NCBI GenBank assembly: GCA_018857735.1
Contig: JABMCL010003397.1
Span: 750,001 to 814,000 of the forward strand
Source of the DNA: Alviniconcha marisindica
Lineage: Eukaryota > Mollusca > Gastropoda > Provannidae
DNA: 64,000 nucleotides
Reading direction: 5' to 3'
Position numbers and translations under genes: made by a program. Numbering within the stretch: the first letter of the stretch is position 1; every line of letters starts with the position of its first letter. Shown here piece by piece: positions 56,158 to 64,000 of this stretch. Under the pieces are notes generated by a model that was not told the DNA's origin, searched no databases, and saw nothing but the letters and a program-made list of their open reading frames with translations.

Positions 56158-59100
56158 TGTGCACCTGCATGCACACACACGTGCTTGCGCACACACACAT
56201 GCTGTGTCTCTCTTTCAAACTGAAGACTAGACCAGCATGAAACAGATAATCATGAGATGTGAAAACACTACAAAAATGTGTATGGAAATCAAGTGATGGG
56301 GTACAAAAACCACTGGAATTAAATGGAAACATGGATTTGCACAAAAACCACAAGAAAGGATTGAGTTACAGGATTTACTGTACACATGATGGATGTTTGT
56401 CTACAACACCAAACAAATCTTTACCTCCTTCTGCACTCACAGAAGCATAGCGATAAAAAAAAAAGAAGTGCATCAGCATCACCAAAACTATATCACCAAC
56501 AAATCATCAAAAGCATCGACTTGTTGAAAGAACAGTTACTGAGCAGTCTGGATTGAAACTGAGCCTAAAGAAACCAATTGTGCTTGTGAGAAAATGTAAC
56601 TAACCAACAGTTTCTGTGAGAAAAAGGAGTGGGGAAAATGTGCTTCTTTATCAAGTGTAACAGCACATTTTGTCTTGCAAATAACAGCAGGTAAGGCAGT
56701 TTACAATATTACAAGCACGCACACACACACGCATGCATGCACACACACACACACACATGCACACGCTCATCATAAATGCACTTGCATTTTAAAAAATATA
56801 CAATTTTGTCCATCTGGTGCCTGTAATCCCTCTACTGGTCTGACAGGAAGCCAATCCAATGACTGTTAATAATGCCATCGTTTAAAACACCCCTCACTAT
56901 ACAGGCCATGTTATTACTTTTTGTGTTGTTTTCATTATCTTGGAACCTCAACTGTGTGTCTGCTGCCCAGTGGAAGAGATGTGTTTTGATCTAATGCCGT
57001 CTGTTTTGTAGCATATGCCTGAAGTGCTTCAGGAGGCTGTGTTTTGATCTAATGCCCTCTTGGTTTGTAGCATATGCCTGAAGTGCTTCAGGAGGCTGTG
57101 TTTTGATCTAATGCCGTCTAGTTTTGTAGCATATGCCTGAAGTGCTTCAGGAGGCTGTGTTTTGATCTCATGCCGTCTTGTTTTGTAGCATATGCCTGAA
57201 GTGCTTCAGGAGGCTGTGTTTTGATCTAATGCCATCTTGGTTTGTAGCATATGCCTGAAGTGCTTCAGGAGGCTGTGTTTTGATCTAATGCCCTCTTAGT
57301 TTGTAGCATATGCCTGAAGTGCTTCAGGAGGCTGTGTTTTGATCTAATGCCCTCTTAGTTTGTAGCATATGCCTGAAGTGCTTCAGGAGGCTGCGTTTTG
57401 ATCTAATGCCGTCTGTTTGTAGCATAAGCCTGAAGTGCTTCAGGAGGCTGTGTTTTGATCTAATGCCCTCTTAGTTTGTAGCATAAGCCTGAAGTGCTTC
57501 AGGAGGCTGTCCGAGTCAGTGCCCCGCAGTCACACCACAACAACAGCATCAGCGAGCCAGCAGCACGGCACCATCGTGACTGCAGCGTGTCGTTCTCATT
57601 ATCCTCCCACTCCCACTACGGCACCCTGCGGGAGAGCAAAAAGGGGAGAGCACTCACCCTGTCCATCATCCAGCTCCACGATGAACTTGGTGATCTCTGC
57701 TCCGCCATCATCAGCAGGGGGGTCTGTGCAAACAAACACCCGCCATCATCAAAACACAATCACAATGCCAGCATTAAGACCTGCCACCCCACTCATCAAA
57801 ACACAATCACAATGCCAGCATTAAGACCTGCCACCCCACTCATCAAAACACAATCACAATGCCAGCATTAAGACCTGCCACCCCACTCATCAAAACACAA
57901 TCACAATGCCAGCATTAAGACCTGCCACCCCACTCATCAAAACACAATCACAATGCCAGCATTAAGACCTGCCACCCCACTCTTCAAAACATAATCACAG
58001 TGCCAGCATTAAGACCTGCCACCCACCCTCAATCACAATGCCAGTATTAAGACCTGCCACCAGCTCCAGTCTCCATCAAATATGGCACTGGGATGGCACA
58101 AAGCTGTCTAACACACCACAGTAACCGAAAATTGTCTGACGCAGCCCAAGTAACTGAAGATATGGAAGAGGATCATTATTTTAATCAACATCAAACTCAC
58201 ATATCCCATGTAACTGTGAAGGCCTACACATTGACATACCCCATGTAACTATGAAGGCCTACACACTGACATACCCCATGTAAGTGTCAAGGCCTACACA
58301 CTGACATACCCATGTAACTGTGAAGGAATACATGCCGACATACCCCATGTGAGTGTCAAAGCCTACACAATGACATACTCCATGTAACTGTGAAGGTATA
58401 CACACTGACATACCCCATGTAAGTGTCAAGGCCTACACACTGACATACCCCATGTAAGTGTCAAGGCCTACACACTGACATACCCCATGTAATGTAAGGC
58501 CTACACACTGACATACCCCATGTAAGTGTAAGCCTACACACATGACATACCCCATGTAATGTGAAGGCCTACACACTGACATACCCCATGTAAGTGTCAA
58601 GGCCTACACACTGACATACCCCATGTAATTGTAAGGCCTACACACTGACATACCCCATGTAAGTGTCAAGGAACACACTGACATACCCCATGTAATGTGA
58701 AGGCCTACACACTGACATACCCCATGTAAGTGTCAAGGACTACACACTGACATACCCCATGTAATTGTGAAGGCCTACACACTGACATACCCCATGCAAG
58801 TGTCAAGGCCAACACAATGACATACCCCATGTAAGTCAAGGCCTACACACTGACATACCCCATGTAAGTGTCAAGGCCTACACACTGACATACCCCATGT
58901 AATTGTGAAGGCCTACACACTGACATACCCCATGTAATTGTCAAGGCCTACACACTGACATACCCCATGTCAAGTGTCAAGGCCTACACACTGACATACC
59001 CCATGTAAGTGTCAAGGCCTACACACTGACATACCCCATGTAATTGTGAAGGCCTACACACTGACATACCCCATGTAATGTGAAGGCCTACACACTGACA

Positions 59101-61735
59101 TACCCCATGTAATTGTCAAGGCCTACACACTGACATACCCCACGTAAGTGTCAAGGCCTACACACTGACATACCCCATGCAATTGTCAAGGCCTACACAC
59201 TGACATACCCCATGTGACTGTGAAGGAATACATGCTGACATACCCCATGTAATTGTGAAGGCCTACACACTGACATACCCCATGCGACTGTGAAGGAATA
59301 CATGCTGACATACCCCATGTAATTGTGAAGGCATGTGAGAGGACTTTGCCCTTTATCTGGGGCTTGCTGGGGGGCGCCGGTCTGTCTGGCAAAGTGCGGA
59401 ACATCACCACATCACTCCACTTGCTTGGACCTTCGTCGTTCTTGGCCGACAGCTGAAACACACATCACCATATTCAGTATCACTCCACTTGCTCGGACCT
59501 TCATTGTTCGTGGCTGACAGCTAAAACACACAGCACAATACTCAGTAAGCTGCCAGCTACAATTCACAACAATAATCGGGAGCAGGTCATGGAATTGATT
59601 CTTCACCAGCTATCACCGTTCAAGACCAAGAACAAAGAAAGCCCCAAAACACATCTTGTCAGGTAAGCAAAAGGCACATGAGCAGAGTTCAACTGGAGGT
59701 CCTCGTACTTTCCAGCATGTTCACTTCCTCTTCAAATCTTTTTCACTTTGGGTGTAAAACACCAACTTACTTTTTCACTTGGTATTCATCTGTGTGTGTG
59801 TGTGTGTGTATGTGTGTGTGTGTGTGTGTGCATGCATGTGTGCATGTGTGTGTGTGTGCATGCATGCGTGGGTGTGCAAAAAGCTCTTTACCTTTAACAT
59901 CAGAGTCTACAGTCCATCATTCAGGTTACCGCTTCATGTGATTTGTTTCTTGTGTGTTTGTGGGGGAGGGGAGGTGGGAAGAAGAGAGGACACTGAGCCC
60001 ATGAGGGGCAAGGTAATACTGACAGCTCCTAAGATATGTGGTGCCCTTTAAAGCAGTGAGTGTCGGTTCTCACCAATGAAACTTCTTAAACCCATCTGGA
60101 AAAAAACTCACCCCAAAACAACTACGCTCCCTGTGAAAAAGTTTATCTTCATCATCACCTGACAACACGCCTGCACAGTTTACATTCTGCCGCGCCGACT
60201 TGCCAGACGCTTGTTTACATGCTGATCTAGTTCCTATACACACCAGAAAAAATTCATGGATCACGATTCTTGGGGCTTTTTTCTCTCTCCCCAGATTAAG
60301 TCTGCAAGCACGCCTGTGAACTCTTTCAAGCTCTCAAAGCAGAACAACTACTTTACATAACACTATCTGAAAAGGCTGCATCCGACGTTGGGGGGTTGGG
60401 GCTGGGGAATGAAGACAGTTGAAATTGGAAGAGTTAACATCAAATACTAACGCTGGGAATTCTAGCACCAGGAATAAATACTCTGCAGCTTGAAATATGA
60501 AGACAACACACATCAGCATCACCTACCCTGAATTTGTACTCTGTGTTCCGCCGCAAATGCCGCAAGGAGTATGAGAGGTTTGGTCCGTTGTAGACTGGCA
60601 TGAAGCCGTGACCCTGCAACAAGCGAATCACAGCTTTGCAACCACACAGTTCACCGCCGCACCCACAGACACTGACACACTTTCAGGGGCCACTTTTGAC
60701 AGTTGCCTGATGGTGTTCCTGCTCCCTTCGGTGCACAACACAGGCGACTGTGATCAGCTGACAGCTGTCAGACGAGCTCAAGCTGTCCACATGAATCAGA
60801 AAGGGGAAGGTGTCCCACCAGTACTCAGCCACACTCAAAGCATGGTGCCCGATCACCTCCATCAGCTGTGTCCCACACAAACAAATACAACGTGTGCAGT
60901 GGCATGAACCAAGCACAGCGCTAGTAACGTGAAGTAAAATTGCAAAGAAATTGCAATCCTGCGGCTGTTCATGGGAGAGAGCAATCAAGACCACAAAAAT
61001 AAATGCACTAAGACAAATTTAAAAAGAAACCACAAAAACCCCACAATCTCTTAAGTTAGATCACAATCTCTTCAGTTACTTAAGCCTGAAAACAGCTGTG
61101 CAAATCCACAGTTGTGGCGCTTCATGCCGTATATGCCTTGAAAAACACAGTTTAGAAACAGTGCCTCCAACCTCAAACCAGCAAACAATGTTCTACAAGG
61201 CCAGAAAAAAGAAGAAGACATTTTTGCTTTCAACAAAAAGCATCAGCATCAAATTCCAAGTGAACCTGAATACCATGCTGACTCCCCTGAAACAGTAAGC
61301 AGTCAAAGACGGAAAAGACAGAACAAGGGAGGCCACCCAGTGCACTGACCGTGGCTTCATCTTCCATCTGCAGGAGAAACTCATCCTCGTTTTGTCGCTT
61401 GATCCATGATATGGTCAGTCCGTACACAAACTGCTCCGACAGCATGGGGGGGTCTGGTTGAGACGGCACGCTGCCGCTGGTGAAGAACGATGCCGTTTCA
61501 CTCCAGCTGCTGAAAACCCCAACACCACACCATCCGTTGAACGGACAACCACCGCACAACAAAGTCAGGACCATACAAGAGCTTTCTGGTAGAGACAGCA
61601 CATCACTGCTGGTAAGGAGACACAGGCTCATGCGTGTGTAGGTGTGTGTATGTGTGTACATGTGTGTGTGTGTGTAGGTGTGTGCATGTGTGTGTGTACA
61701 TGTGTGTGTGTGTACATATATGTGTGTGTGTGTGC

Positions 61736-61771
<36 letters not shown>

Positions 61772-61954
61772 CATTGTGTGAGTGTGTGTATGTGTGTGTA
61801 GGTGTGTGCATGTGTGTGTGTGTTTGAGTGTGTGTGTACACATGTGTGTGTGTACATGTGTGTGTGTACATGTACATGTGTGTGTGCGTGTGTGTGTGTG
61901 TGTGTGTGTGCATTGTGTGAGTGTGTGTGTGTGCATTGTGTGAGTGAGTGAGTG

Positions 61955-62039
<85 letters not shown>

Positions 62040-63014
62040 TGCACTATGCCAGACAAGGCATTCAGAGTCCAGAGCAGAATAGACAGGTCTTGGGGGCAGA
62101 TTTAAATGATGCTAAGGTCTGGCTATGATTCAGTTTGCAGACAGAAGGCAAAATGATGCTAAGGTCTGGCTATGACTGTTTGCAGACAGAAGGCAAAATG
62201 ATGCTATGGTCTGGCTATGACTCAGTATGCAGACAGAAGGCAAAATGACGCTAAGGTCTGGCTATGACTCAGTCTGCAGACAGAAGGCAAAATGATGCTA
62301 TGGTCTGGCTATGACTCAGTTTGCAGACAGAAAGCAAAAATGATGCTAAGGTCTGGCTATGACTCAGTCTGCAGACAGGTAAGATGTAGTTAAATGATGC
62401 TATGGTCTGGCTATGTCTCAGTCTGCAGACAGAAGGTGAGATGTAGTTAAATGATGCTATGGTCTGGCTATGAGTCAGTATGCAGACAGAAGGTGAGATG
62501 TAGTTAAATGATGCTATGGTCTGGCTATGACTCAGTCTGCAGACTGGTAAGATGTAGTTAAATGATGCTATGGTCTGGCTATGACTCAGCATGCAGACAG
62601 GTAAGATGTAGTTAAATGATGCTATGGCCTGGCTATGACTCAGTATGCAAACAGAAGGCCAGATGTAGTTAAATGATGCTATGGTCTGGCTATAACTTAG
62701 TTTGCAGACAGAAGGCGAGATGTAGCACCTTTTGCCCATGCCGTTGATGGCAGCGAGACGGAAGAGGTATCTTGTGGAGGCGTTGAGGCGAGAGACACGA
62801 TACTGTCGATTCAGTCCGTTGTAGACTTCCACAAAAGAGTTGTCTCCCTGCCCCTGAAATGAGACAAGCATATCATCCTTTGCGGAAAACCTCTGAGCAA
62901 CTCCACTTCCCCCCCAACAAACAGTTCCCTCCCATTGATGAACTGACACAGAATAGCTGATTTCATGAAAACAGATAGTTTGTGGCAAGTCTTGCATCTC
63001 CTCATATCAAAACA

Positions 63015-63062
<48 letters not shown>

Positions 63063-63157
63063 ACAGAACAATAACACGACAATCCACAGAACTGATGGTT
63101 TACCTGGTCATATTCCAAGGAATATGTGGATATTTTGGAGCCATTCTCACAGGTTGC
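43225..63157 (-). CDS. FNDC3: FNDC3-like fibronectin type III membrane protein, 3' portion (16 exons)
   Basis: Exons in transcript order: 63104-63157, 62729-62853, 61350-61509, 60527-60613, 59314-59452, 57658-57723, 54453-54565, 53883-53988, 51699-51871, 50843-51037, 49296-49370, 48051-48304, 47155-47355, 45655-45821, 44062-44195, 43225-43629. All introns are GT-AG and phases agree, giving 817 residues. The protein is a run of about eight FN3 domains (the first incomplete), each recognisable by a core Trp, a Tyr or Leu-Glu-Trp strand and a Tyr-x-Phe-Arg-Val strand, then one hydrophobic anchor near the C-terminus. Vertebrate FNDC3A/B have nine FN3 domains and a C-terminal membrane segment, and Drosophila miles-to-go is the fly orthologue. 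The family is associated with adhesion, adipogenesis and neuronal signalling; the function here is inferred only. The N-terminal part is outside the window. The order and the anchor make a receptor phosphatase or titin-like protein unlikely. Confidence 0.9.
43855..43960 (-). mobile_element. diverged SINE fragment
   Basis: Read on -, agtgcagggcgtcgttctgg then tggtgagagtgtactgata aligns with the body of the elements at 50565 and 63585. A poly-C run (poly-G on -) follows. Confidence 0.55.
44062..44195 (-). CDS. FNDC3: FNDC3-like exon 15: last FN3 domain, first half
   Basis: Acceptor cttttcag, donor gtaggg, phase 1 in and 0 out. It encodes VRVHEPEQRQCQVEWQG, then DPLTYILQLQRP. This domain has unusual Cys residues (CQVEWQGC). 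Confidence 0.9.
44300..45010. repeat. minisatellite, unit about 65 bp
   Basis: Units of cttccccaaaccatcacttc, tgtcatcatcaccccagtac and cacaatctacccatagcc, about 10 copies including short forms. It lies in the intron between exons 14 and 15. Confidence 0.92.
45140..45480. repeat. minisatellite, unit about 29-33 bp
   Basis: Units of tgacatgactttttgctgca then tatactatg, about 11 copies. Confidence 0.88.
45655..45821 (-). CDS. FNDC3: FNDC3-like exon 14: FN3 strands
   Basis: Acceptor gattgcag, donor gttctt (weak), phase 2 in and 1 out. It encodes FQAVYSGPAHTHKVNRLTEM, SYEFRIFASNDAGHGPYS and a Pro-rich link. The donor is chosen by the frame into exon 15. Confidence 0.87.
45985..46600. repeat. 36-bp minisatellite
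   Basis: Unit acgcacaacacacagcctgg then ttattctatacgagtt; later units insert caaactaccaggttac. About 14 copies. Confidence 0.93.
46640..47115. repeat. 78-bp tandem repeat
   Basis: Unit aagacctcagatgaactgct, cattttccacagactttcaa, tgtactaaaaacagcagatc and attttgctctaactttca; about five to six copies. Confidence 0.9.
47155..47355 (-). CDS. FNDC3: FNDC3-like exon 13: FN3 junction
   Basis: Acceptor cttgttgcag, donor gtaagg, phase 2 in and out. It encodes IRIQAVNGIGVGPYSTATKV, then PPSPPRLECLSA and LVRYTLEMEKEDG. Confidence 0.92.
47845..48040 (-). repeat. tandem copies of the exon 12 5' splice site
   Basis: Units of about 63 bp. On + each reads cacaactcacttataattat then gtggtctccggcggatcatt, corresponding to exon 12's end and donor (cgcaactcacttatacgtgg, tctccggctgg). 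Two clear copies keep ctcac|ttata (GTGAG donor on -); the third has lost it. Confidence 0.82.
48051..48304 (-). CDS. FNDC3: FNDC3-like exon 12: FN3 junction and domain
   Basis: Acceptor ggttccag, donor gtgagt, ends in phase 2. It encodes ALNAAGTGPYSPAASCQTPP, then IQLWWRPPACNGSDLVSYNI and ends LQPETTY. Very GC-rich compared with its flanks. Two or three copies of its donor junction lie at 47845-48040. Confidence 0.92.
48355..49030. repeat. CA/CT microsatellite
   Basis: Nearly 700 bases of alternating (CA)n and (CT)n blocks, upstream (in transcript sense) of the exon 12 acceptor. Confidence 0.94.
49085..49160 (-). mobile_element. weak SINE tail fragment
   Basis: Read on -, ggttgactgggtgtgaaaga then ccaagttatttactaa resembles the family tail. 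Confidence 0.35.
49296..49370 (-). CDS. FNDC3: FNDC3-like exon 11: FN3 strands
   Basis: The acceptor is a GT run ending gtgcag and the donor gtacgc; 25 codons. It encodes LYVGPNLSYETKGLTPATTY and TFRVQ. A minisatellite whose unit carries a similar GT-run plus CAG lies directly upstream in the transcript. Confidence 0.92.
49380..50100 (-). repeat. minisatellite carrying the exon 11 acceptor context
   Basis: About 11 units of about 61-65 bp. On - each reads ggtgttggcgagggcatcaa, gttgagcgttatgtg, then (gt)n-cag. The real intron end has ggtgttggcaagggcactaa and (gt)n-cag, so the acceptor sits in the terminal unit. Confidence 0.85.
50125..50215. repeat. TG/TGCA microsatellite
   Basis: Interrupted (TG)n with catgcatgca. 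Confidence 0.85.
50565..50735 (-). mobile_element. SINE, same family as 63585-63905
   Basis: Read on -, aatgcagaagtcattctggt, ggtgacagtgtagcgatagg, a C-rich stretch and ggacgttaagcaccacgttt acttacttac match the element at the right end of the window almost throughout. Confidence 0.75.
50843..51037 (-). CDS. FNDC3: FNDC3-like exon 10: FN3 junction
   Basis: Acceptor tgtcagcag, donor gtcaga; 65 codons, phase 0. It encodes AGPWSELLEVVS, the inter-domain join and SALVMWDEPFNNGATISEYR. An upstream AG three bases earlier could add one residue. Confidence 0.91.
51045..51590 (-). repeat. compound minisatellite abutting exon 10 acceptor
   Basis: Units of 25 bp (cagtacagagctatcaccta tcaca) and about 44 bp (adding gggtggagacagacagagtt). 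On - the real pyrimidine tract, tttgtcttcaccctgtgt, is part of the unit, which then diverges at the AG. Confidence 0.88.
51699..51871 (-). CDS. FNDC3: FNDC3-like exon 9: FN3 domain core
   Basis: Acceptor ggttttcag, donor gtcagt, phase 1 in and 0 out; 57 whole codons. It encodes YPDYDGGSQVTQFAAQM and later YLFQVRAFNRAG. Confidence 0.91.
52000..52385. repeat. 37-bp minisatellite, about 10 copies
   Basis: Unit aagatacaagttggcaaaaa then actaagtgaactccctt. Confidence 0.92.
52535..53045. repeat. minisatellite, higher-order unit about 97 bp
   Basis: Built from gtgtacgtgtatgtgggtgg and gggggaggggaggggagg blocks. It is one of the few arrays that is G/T-rich on the + strand within the - strand gene. 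Confidence 0.92.
53150..53882 (-). repeat. tandem copies of the exon 8 5' splice site
   Basis: On + the string cgacttactccatcggaggt marks exon 8's end plus donor (GTAAGT on -). Near-exact copies occur at about 53698-53725 and 53787-53815. Older copies, ttactccacctgcatttggg and similar, lie near 53140, 53245 and 53405. Unit about 65-95 bp. Confidence 0.83.
53883..53988 (-). CDS. FNDC3: FNDC3-like exon 8: FN3 junction
   Basis: Acceptor tgtttcag, donor gtaagt, ends in phase 1. It encodes FSDCCLATTQPVAPGQC and KATSLHLRW. Its 3' end and donor are copied downstream of the exon in transcript order (53150-53882). Confidence 0.9.
54290..54415. repeat. TG microsatellite
   Basis: Long (TG)n with gtgcgtgc steps, inside the intron after exon 7. 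Confidence 0.93.
54453..54565 (-). CDS. FNDC3: FNDC3-like exon 7: FN3 strands
   Basis: Acceptor tgtttcag, donor gtgaga, phase 1 in and 0 out. It encodes YDTVYEGSDREHQFEQLTPG then YRVRVACCSVGG. Its acceptor and first 20 or so bases are repeated through 54566-55400. Confidence 0.9.
54566..55400 (-). repeat. tandem array of the exon 7 3' splice site
   Basis: Unit about 35 bp. On - the nearest units read gttatgacacggtgtacgag then ggttgttggtgtttcag, reproducing the acceptor and first 20 or so bases of exon 7. Farther units have diverged to tttcagatcatgggacagtt atgaggg. About 22 copies. Confidence 0.88.
55401..56030. other. intron, no feature seen
   Basis: Single-copy and A-rich, with a short (CAA)n at 55850-55870. 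Confidence 0.5.
56035..56100 (+). mobile_element. SINE tail fragment
   Basis: ataaccgcaccggttgactg, ggcataaaacacccacttac and ttacttactt; the (CTTA)n end is typical of the family. Confidence 0.55.
56108..56160. repeat. TG microsatellite
   Basis: Pure (TG)n of about 48 bases, next to the SINE tail. Confidence 0.93.
56975..57500. repeat. 59-bp minisatellite with hairpin core
   Basis: About nine units of ggctgtgttttgatctaatg, ccctcttagtttgtagcata and tgcctgaagtgcttcagga. Each unit ends in the inverted repeat cctgaag-tg-cttcagg. Confidence 0.92.
57658..57723 (-). CDS. FNDC3: FNDC3-like exon 6: short FN3 exon
   Basis: Acceptor ttgcacag, donor gtgagt, phase 1 in and out. It encodes PPADDGGAEITKFIVELDDG, matching the FNDC3 WDPP-x-DNGG-x-E-x-x-x-Y-x-VE pattern when joined to the Trp of exon 5. 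Confidence 0.92.
57740..58065. repeat. 47-bp minisatellite
   Basis: Unit aaaacacaatcacaatgcca, gcattaagacctgccacccc and actcatc; about 6.5 copies. It begins about 20 bases from the exon 6 acceptor. Confidence 0.92.
58185..59313 (-). repeat. tandem array of the exon 5 5' splice site, about 32 copies
   Basis: Unit about 35 bp. On - it reads ttcacaattacatggggtat then gtcagtgtgtaggcc. The first part is the last bases of exon 5 (ttcacaattacatggg) and the rest its donor gtatgt. Most units keep the intact GTATGT. Confidence 0.92.
59314..59452 (-). CDS. FNDC3: FNDC3-like exon 5: FN3 junction
   Basis: Acceptor gtgtttcag, donor gtatgt, ends in phase 1. It encodes LSAKNDEGPSKWSDVVMF and the next domain start up to HAFTITW. 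The last 18 or so bases and the donor are the template of the 35-bp array at 58185-59313; the real junction is the copy joined to the long open frame. Confidence 0.9.
59790..59870. repeat. TG/TGCA microsatellite
   Basis: Interrupted (TG)n with catgcatg. Confidence 0.88.
60527..60613 (-). CDS. FNDC3: FNDC3-like exon 4: FN3 strands
   Basis: Acceptor gttgcag, donor gtaggt; 29 codons, phase 0. It encodes FMPVYNGPNLSYSLRHL then NTEYKFR, the usual FN3 tyrosine corner. Confidence 0.9.
61350..61509 (-). CDS. FNDC3: FNDC3-like exon 3: end of one FN3 domain, start of next
   Basis: Acceptor gttttcag, donor gtcagt, phase 2 in and 0 out. It completes SSWSETASFFTSG and begins the next domain with PSQPDPPMLSE and LTISWIKRQNEDEF. 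Confidence 0.9.
61630..62040. repeat. TG microsatellite, about 400 bp
   Basis: (TG)n with tacatg, gcattg and gagtg interruptions, ending in a pure run of about 70 bases (61962-62038). Confidence 0.94.
62090..62722 (-). repeat. minisatellite, unit about 45-60 bp, starting at exon 2 donor
   Basis: About 11 units of gatgctatggtctggctatg, actcagtctgcagacagaag and gcgagatgtagttaaat. The unit shares gctacatctcgccttc (on -) with the first intron bases after exon 2. Confidence 0.9.
62729..62853 (-). CDS. FNDC3: FNDC3-like exon 2: FN3 second half
   Basis: Acceptor catttcag, donor gtgcta, ends in phase 2. It encodes VEVYNGLNRQYRVSRLNAST, then RYLFRLAAINGMGK, the E to G strands of an FN3 domain. A minisatellite starts about 6 bases into the donor intron. 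Confidence 0.9.
63018..63060. repeat. CT microsatellite
   Basis: Pure (CT)n, about 20 repeats, inside the intron between exons 1 and 2. Confidence 0.95.
63104..63157 (-). CDS. FNDC3: FNDC3-like exon 1 in window: FN3 strand
   Basis: The acceptor is gtgtgcag and the donor gtaaac (read on -); 18 codons. It encodes ENGSKISTYSLEYDQ, the typical C to C' strand of the FNDC3 FN3 repeat (ENGSKI-x-x-Y/F-x-LE). Confidence 0.85.
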
Positions 63158-63584
63158 CTGCACACAAAATGGTAAAATTTAAATTTCACTCTTTTTCCCC
63201 CCTGTCCTTCTGGTCATCACTCTAAAATTTCCATTAGGAAAAATCCCACAACTGTGCGGTCAGTTTTTACCCACTTCATTAGGGAAAATCCCACAACTGT
63301 GTGGTCACTTTTTACTCATTTTGGCCACTCTATTAGGGAAAATCCCACCACTGTAAAGACAATCACCGTTTTCATTCAGACTGCAACCAGACAACACAGA
63401 CTAACAAGAGTCCTGTGTTTAATAGAGTAGTTCCTGCCCCCCCCCCCCCCACACCCTCCAAACATCCAGCCTTCCAACCCCCCCCCCCCCCCCCCCCAAG
63501 AAGAACAAACAAAAACAAGAAGAAAAAACAAAAACAAAGTAAACAACAAAAACTATAAAAATGATATATCTCATTTCAGCACAA
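63158..63584 (-). other. intron upstream of exon 1, with poly-C runs
   Basis: A duplicated ttagggaaaatcccacaact occurs near 63232-63350. Poly-C runs lie near 63440 and 63480. No exon was recognised. Confidence 0.5.
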
Positions 63585-63910
63585 TGGGCCGGTTTGGCCT
63601 AGCGGTAAGGTGTTCGGCTGGTAAGCAGAGGGACCTCGGTTCAAATCAGCTTCGGCTCTTCTTTCACTTCAAAGGTTGTGGTCTGTGGACACTGTCTTGT
63701 CACTTTGTCCCTCACCATTATGAAACATTAAAATGGCTCTCATCGCTGCCCGTCTGAATGCAGAAGTCATTCTGGTGGTGACAGTGTAGCGATAGGTGTA
63801 ATATGCTTCCCTCTTCCCCCCCACCTCCATACCCCCCCCCCCCACTCCCTGTCCCTAATAAAGCTCGTGGTTTCTGTGGACGTTAAGCACCATGATTACT
63901 TACTTGCTTT
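63585..63910 (+). mobile_element. tRNA-derived SINE, near full length
   Basis: Head: ggtttggcctagcggtaagg (A box) and gacctcggttcaaatcagc (B box). Body: aatgcagaagtcattctggt and gacagtgtagcgatagg, then a C-rich stretch. Tail: ggacgttaagcaccatgatt acttactt. The acceptor stem does not pair fully, so it is not a working tRNA gene. Confidence 0.75.
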
Positions 63911-64000
63911 ATTCCAGCACAGCAGGTGGCCAACCAATCAATTTACTGCATATATACACCCCCCCCCCCCCCTCCCCCGGAGAGTGCAGTGCTGGGCAAC

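Noticed and set aside
63585..63665. Functional tRNA gene
   Set aside because: A and B boxes are present but the acceptor and anticodon stems pair poorly, and the sequence continues into a shared SINE body.

Overview
This is eukaryotic nuclear DNA, most likely from a lophotrochozoan animal and possibly a gastropod mollusc. That placement is inferred from the gene families, the intron density, the tRNA-derived SINE tails and the extreme load of minisatellites; no marker here fixes the species. The window holds two multi-exon protein genes arranged tail to tail. No prokaryotic, viral or CRISPR feature was seen.

From 1 to 18,878 on the + strand lies the 3' part of an ABCC4/MRP4-like ABC transporter. 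Sixteen exons were placed with splice phases that agree at every junction. They encode the rest of nucleotide-binding domain 1 (from just after Walker A), the linker, the second transmembrane domain, nucleotide-binding domain 2 and an unusually long acidic, serine-rich C-terminal tail, about 1,199 residues in all. The 5' exons lie before the window.

From 63,157 down to 43,225 on the - strand lies the 3' part of an FNDC3-like gene. It encodes a run of fibronectin type III domains followed by a single C-terminal membrane anchor. Sixteen exons (817 residues) were placed; the 5' exons lie beyond the window.

The 24 kb between the two stop codons (18,879-43,224) shows no convincing gene. It contains presumed 3' UTR, about twenty minisatellites, SINE remnants, a probable piggyBac-type MITE and single-copy sequence.

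The most striking feature is the relation between minisatellites and exon edges. Many introns of both genes carry a tandem array that touches a splice site. In about eight cases the repeat unit is itself a copy of the exon-intron junction, so the true splice site sits next to a ladder of decoys: 3' sites of ABCC4 exons c and i and FNDC3 exons 7 and 11; 5' sites of ABCC4 exon g and FNDC3 exons 5, 8 and 12. Upstream of ABCC4 exon i there are also two decayed copies of part of the exon itself. I know of no described system of this kind. It may reflect repeat birth by tandem duplication at splice junctions, with or without a role in splicing.
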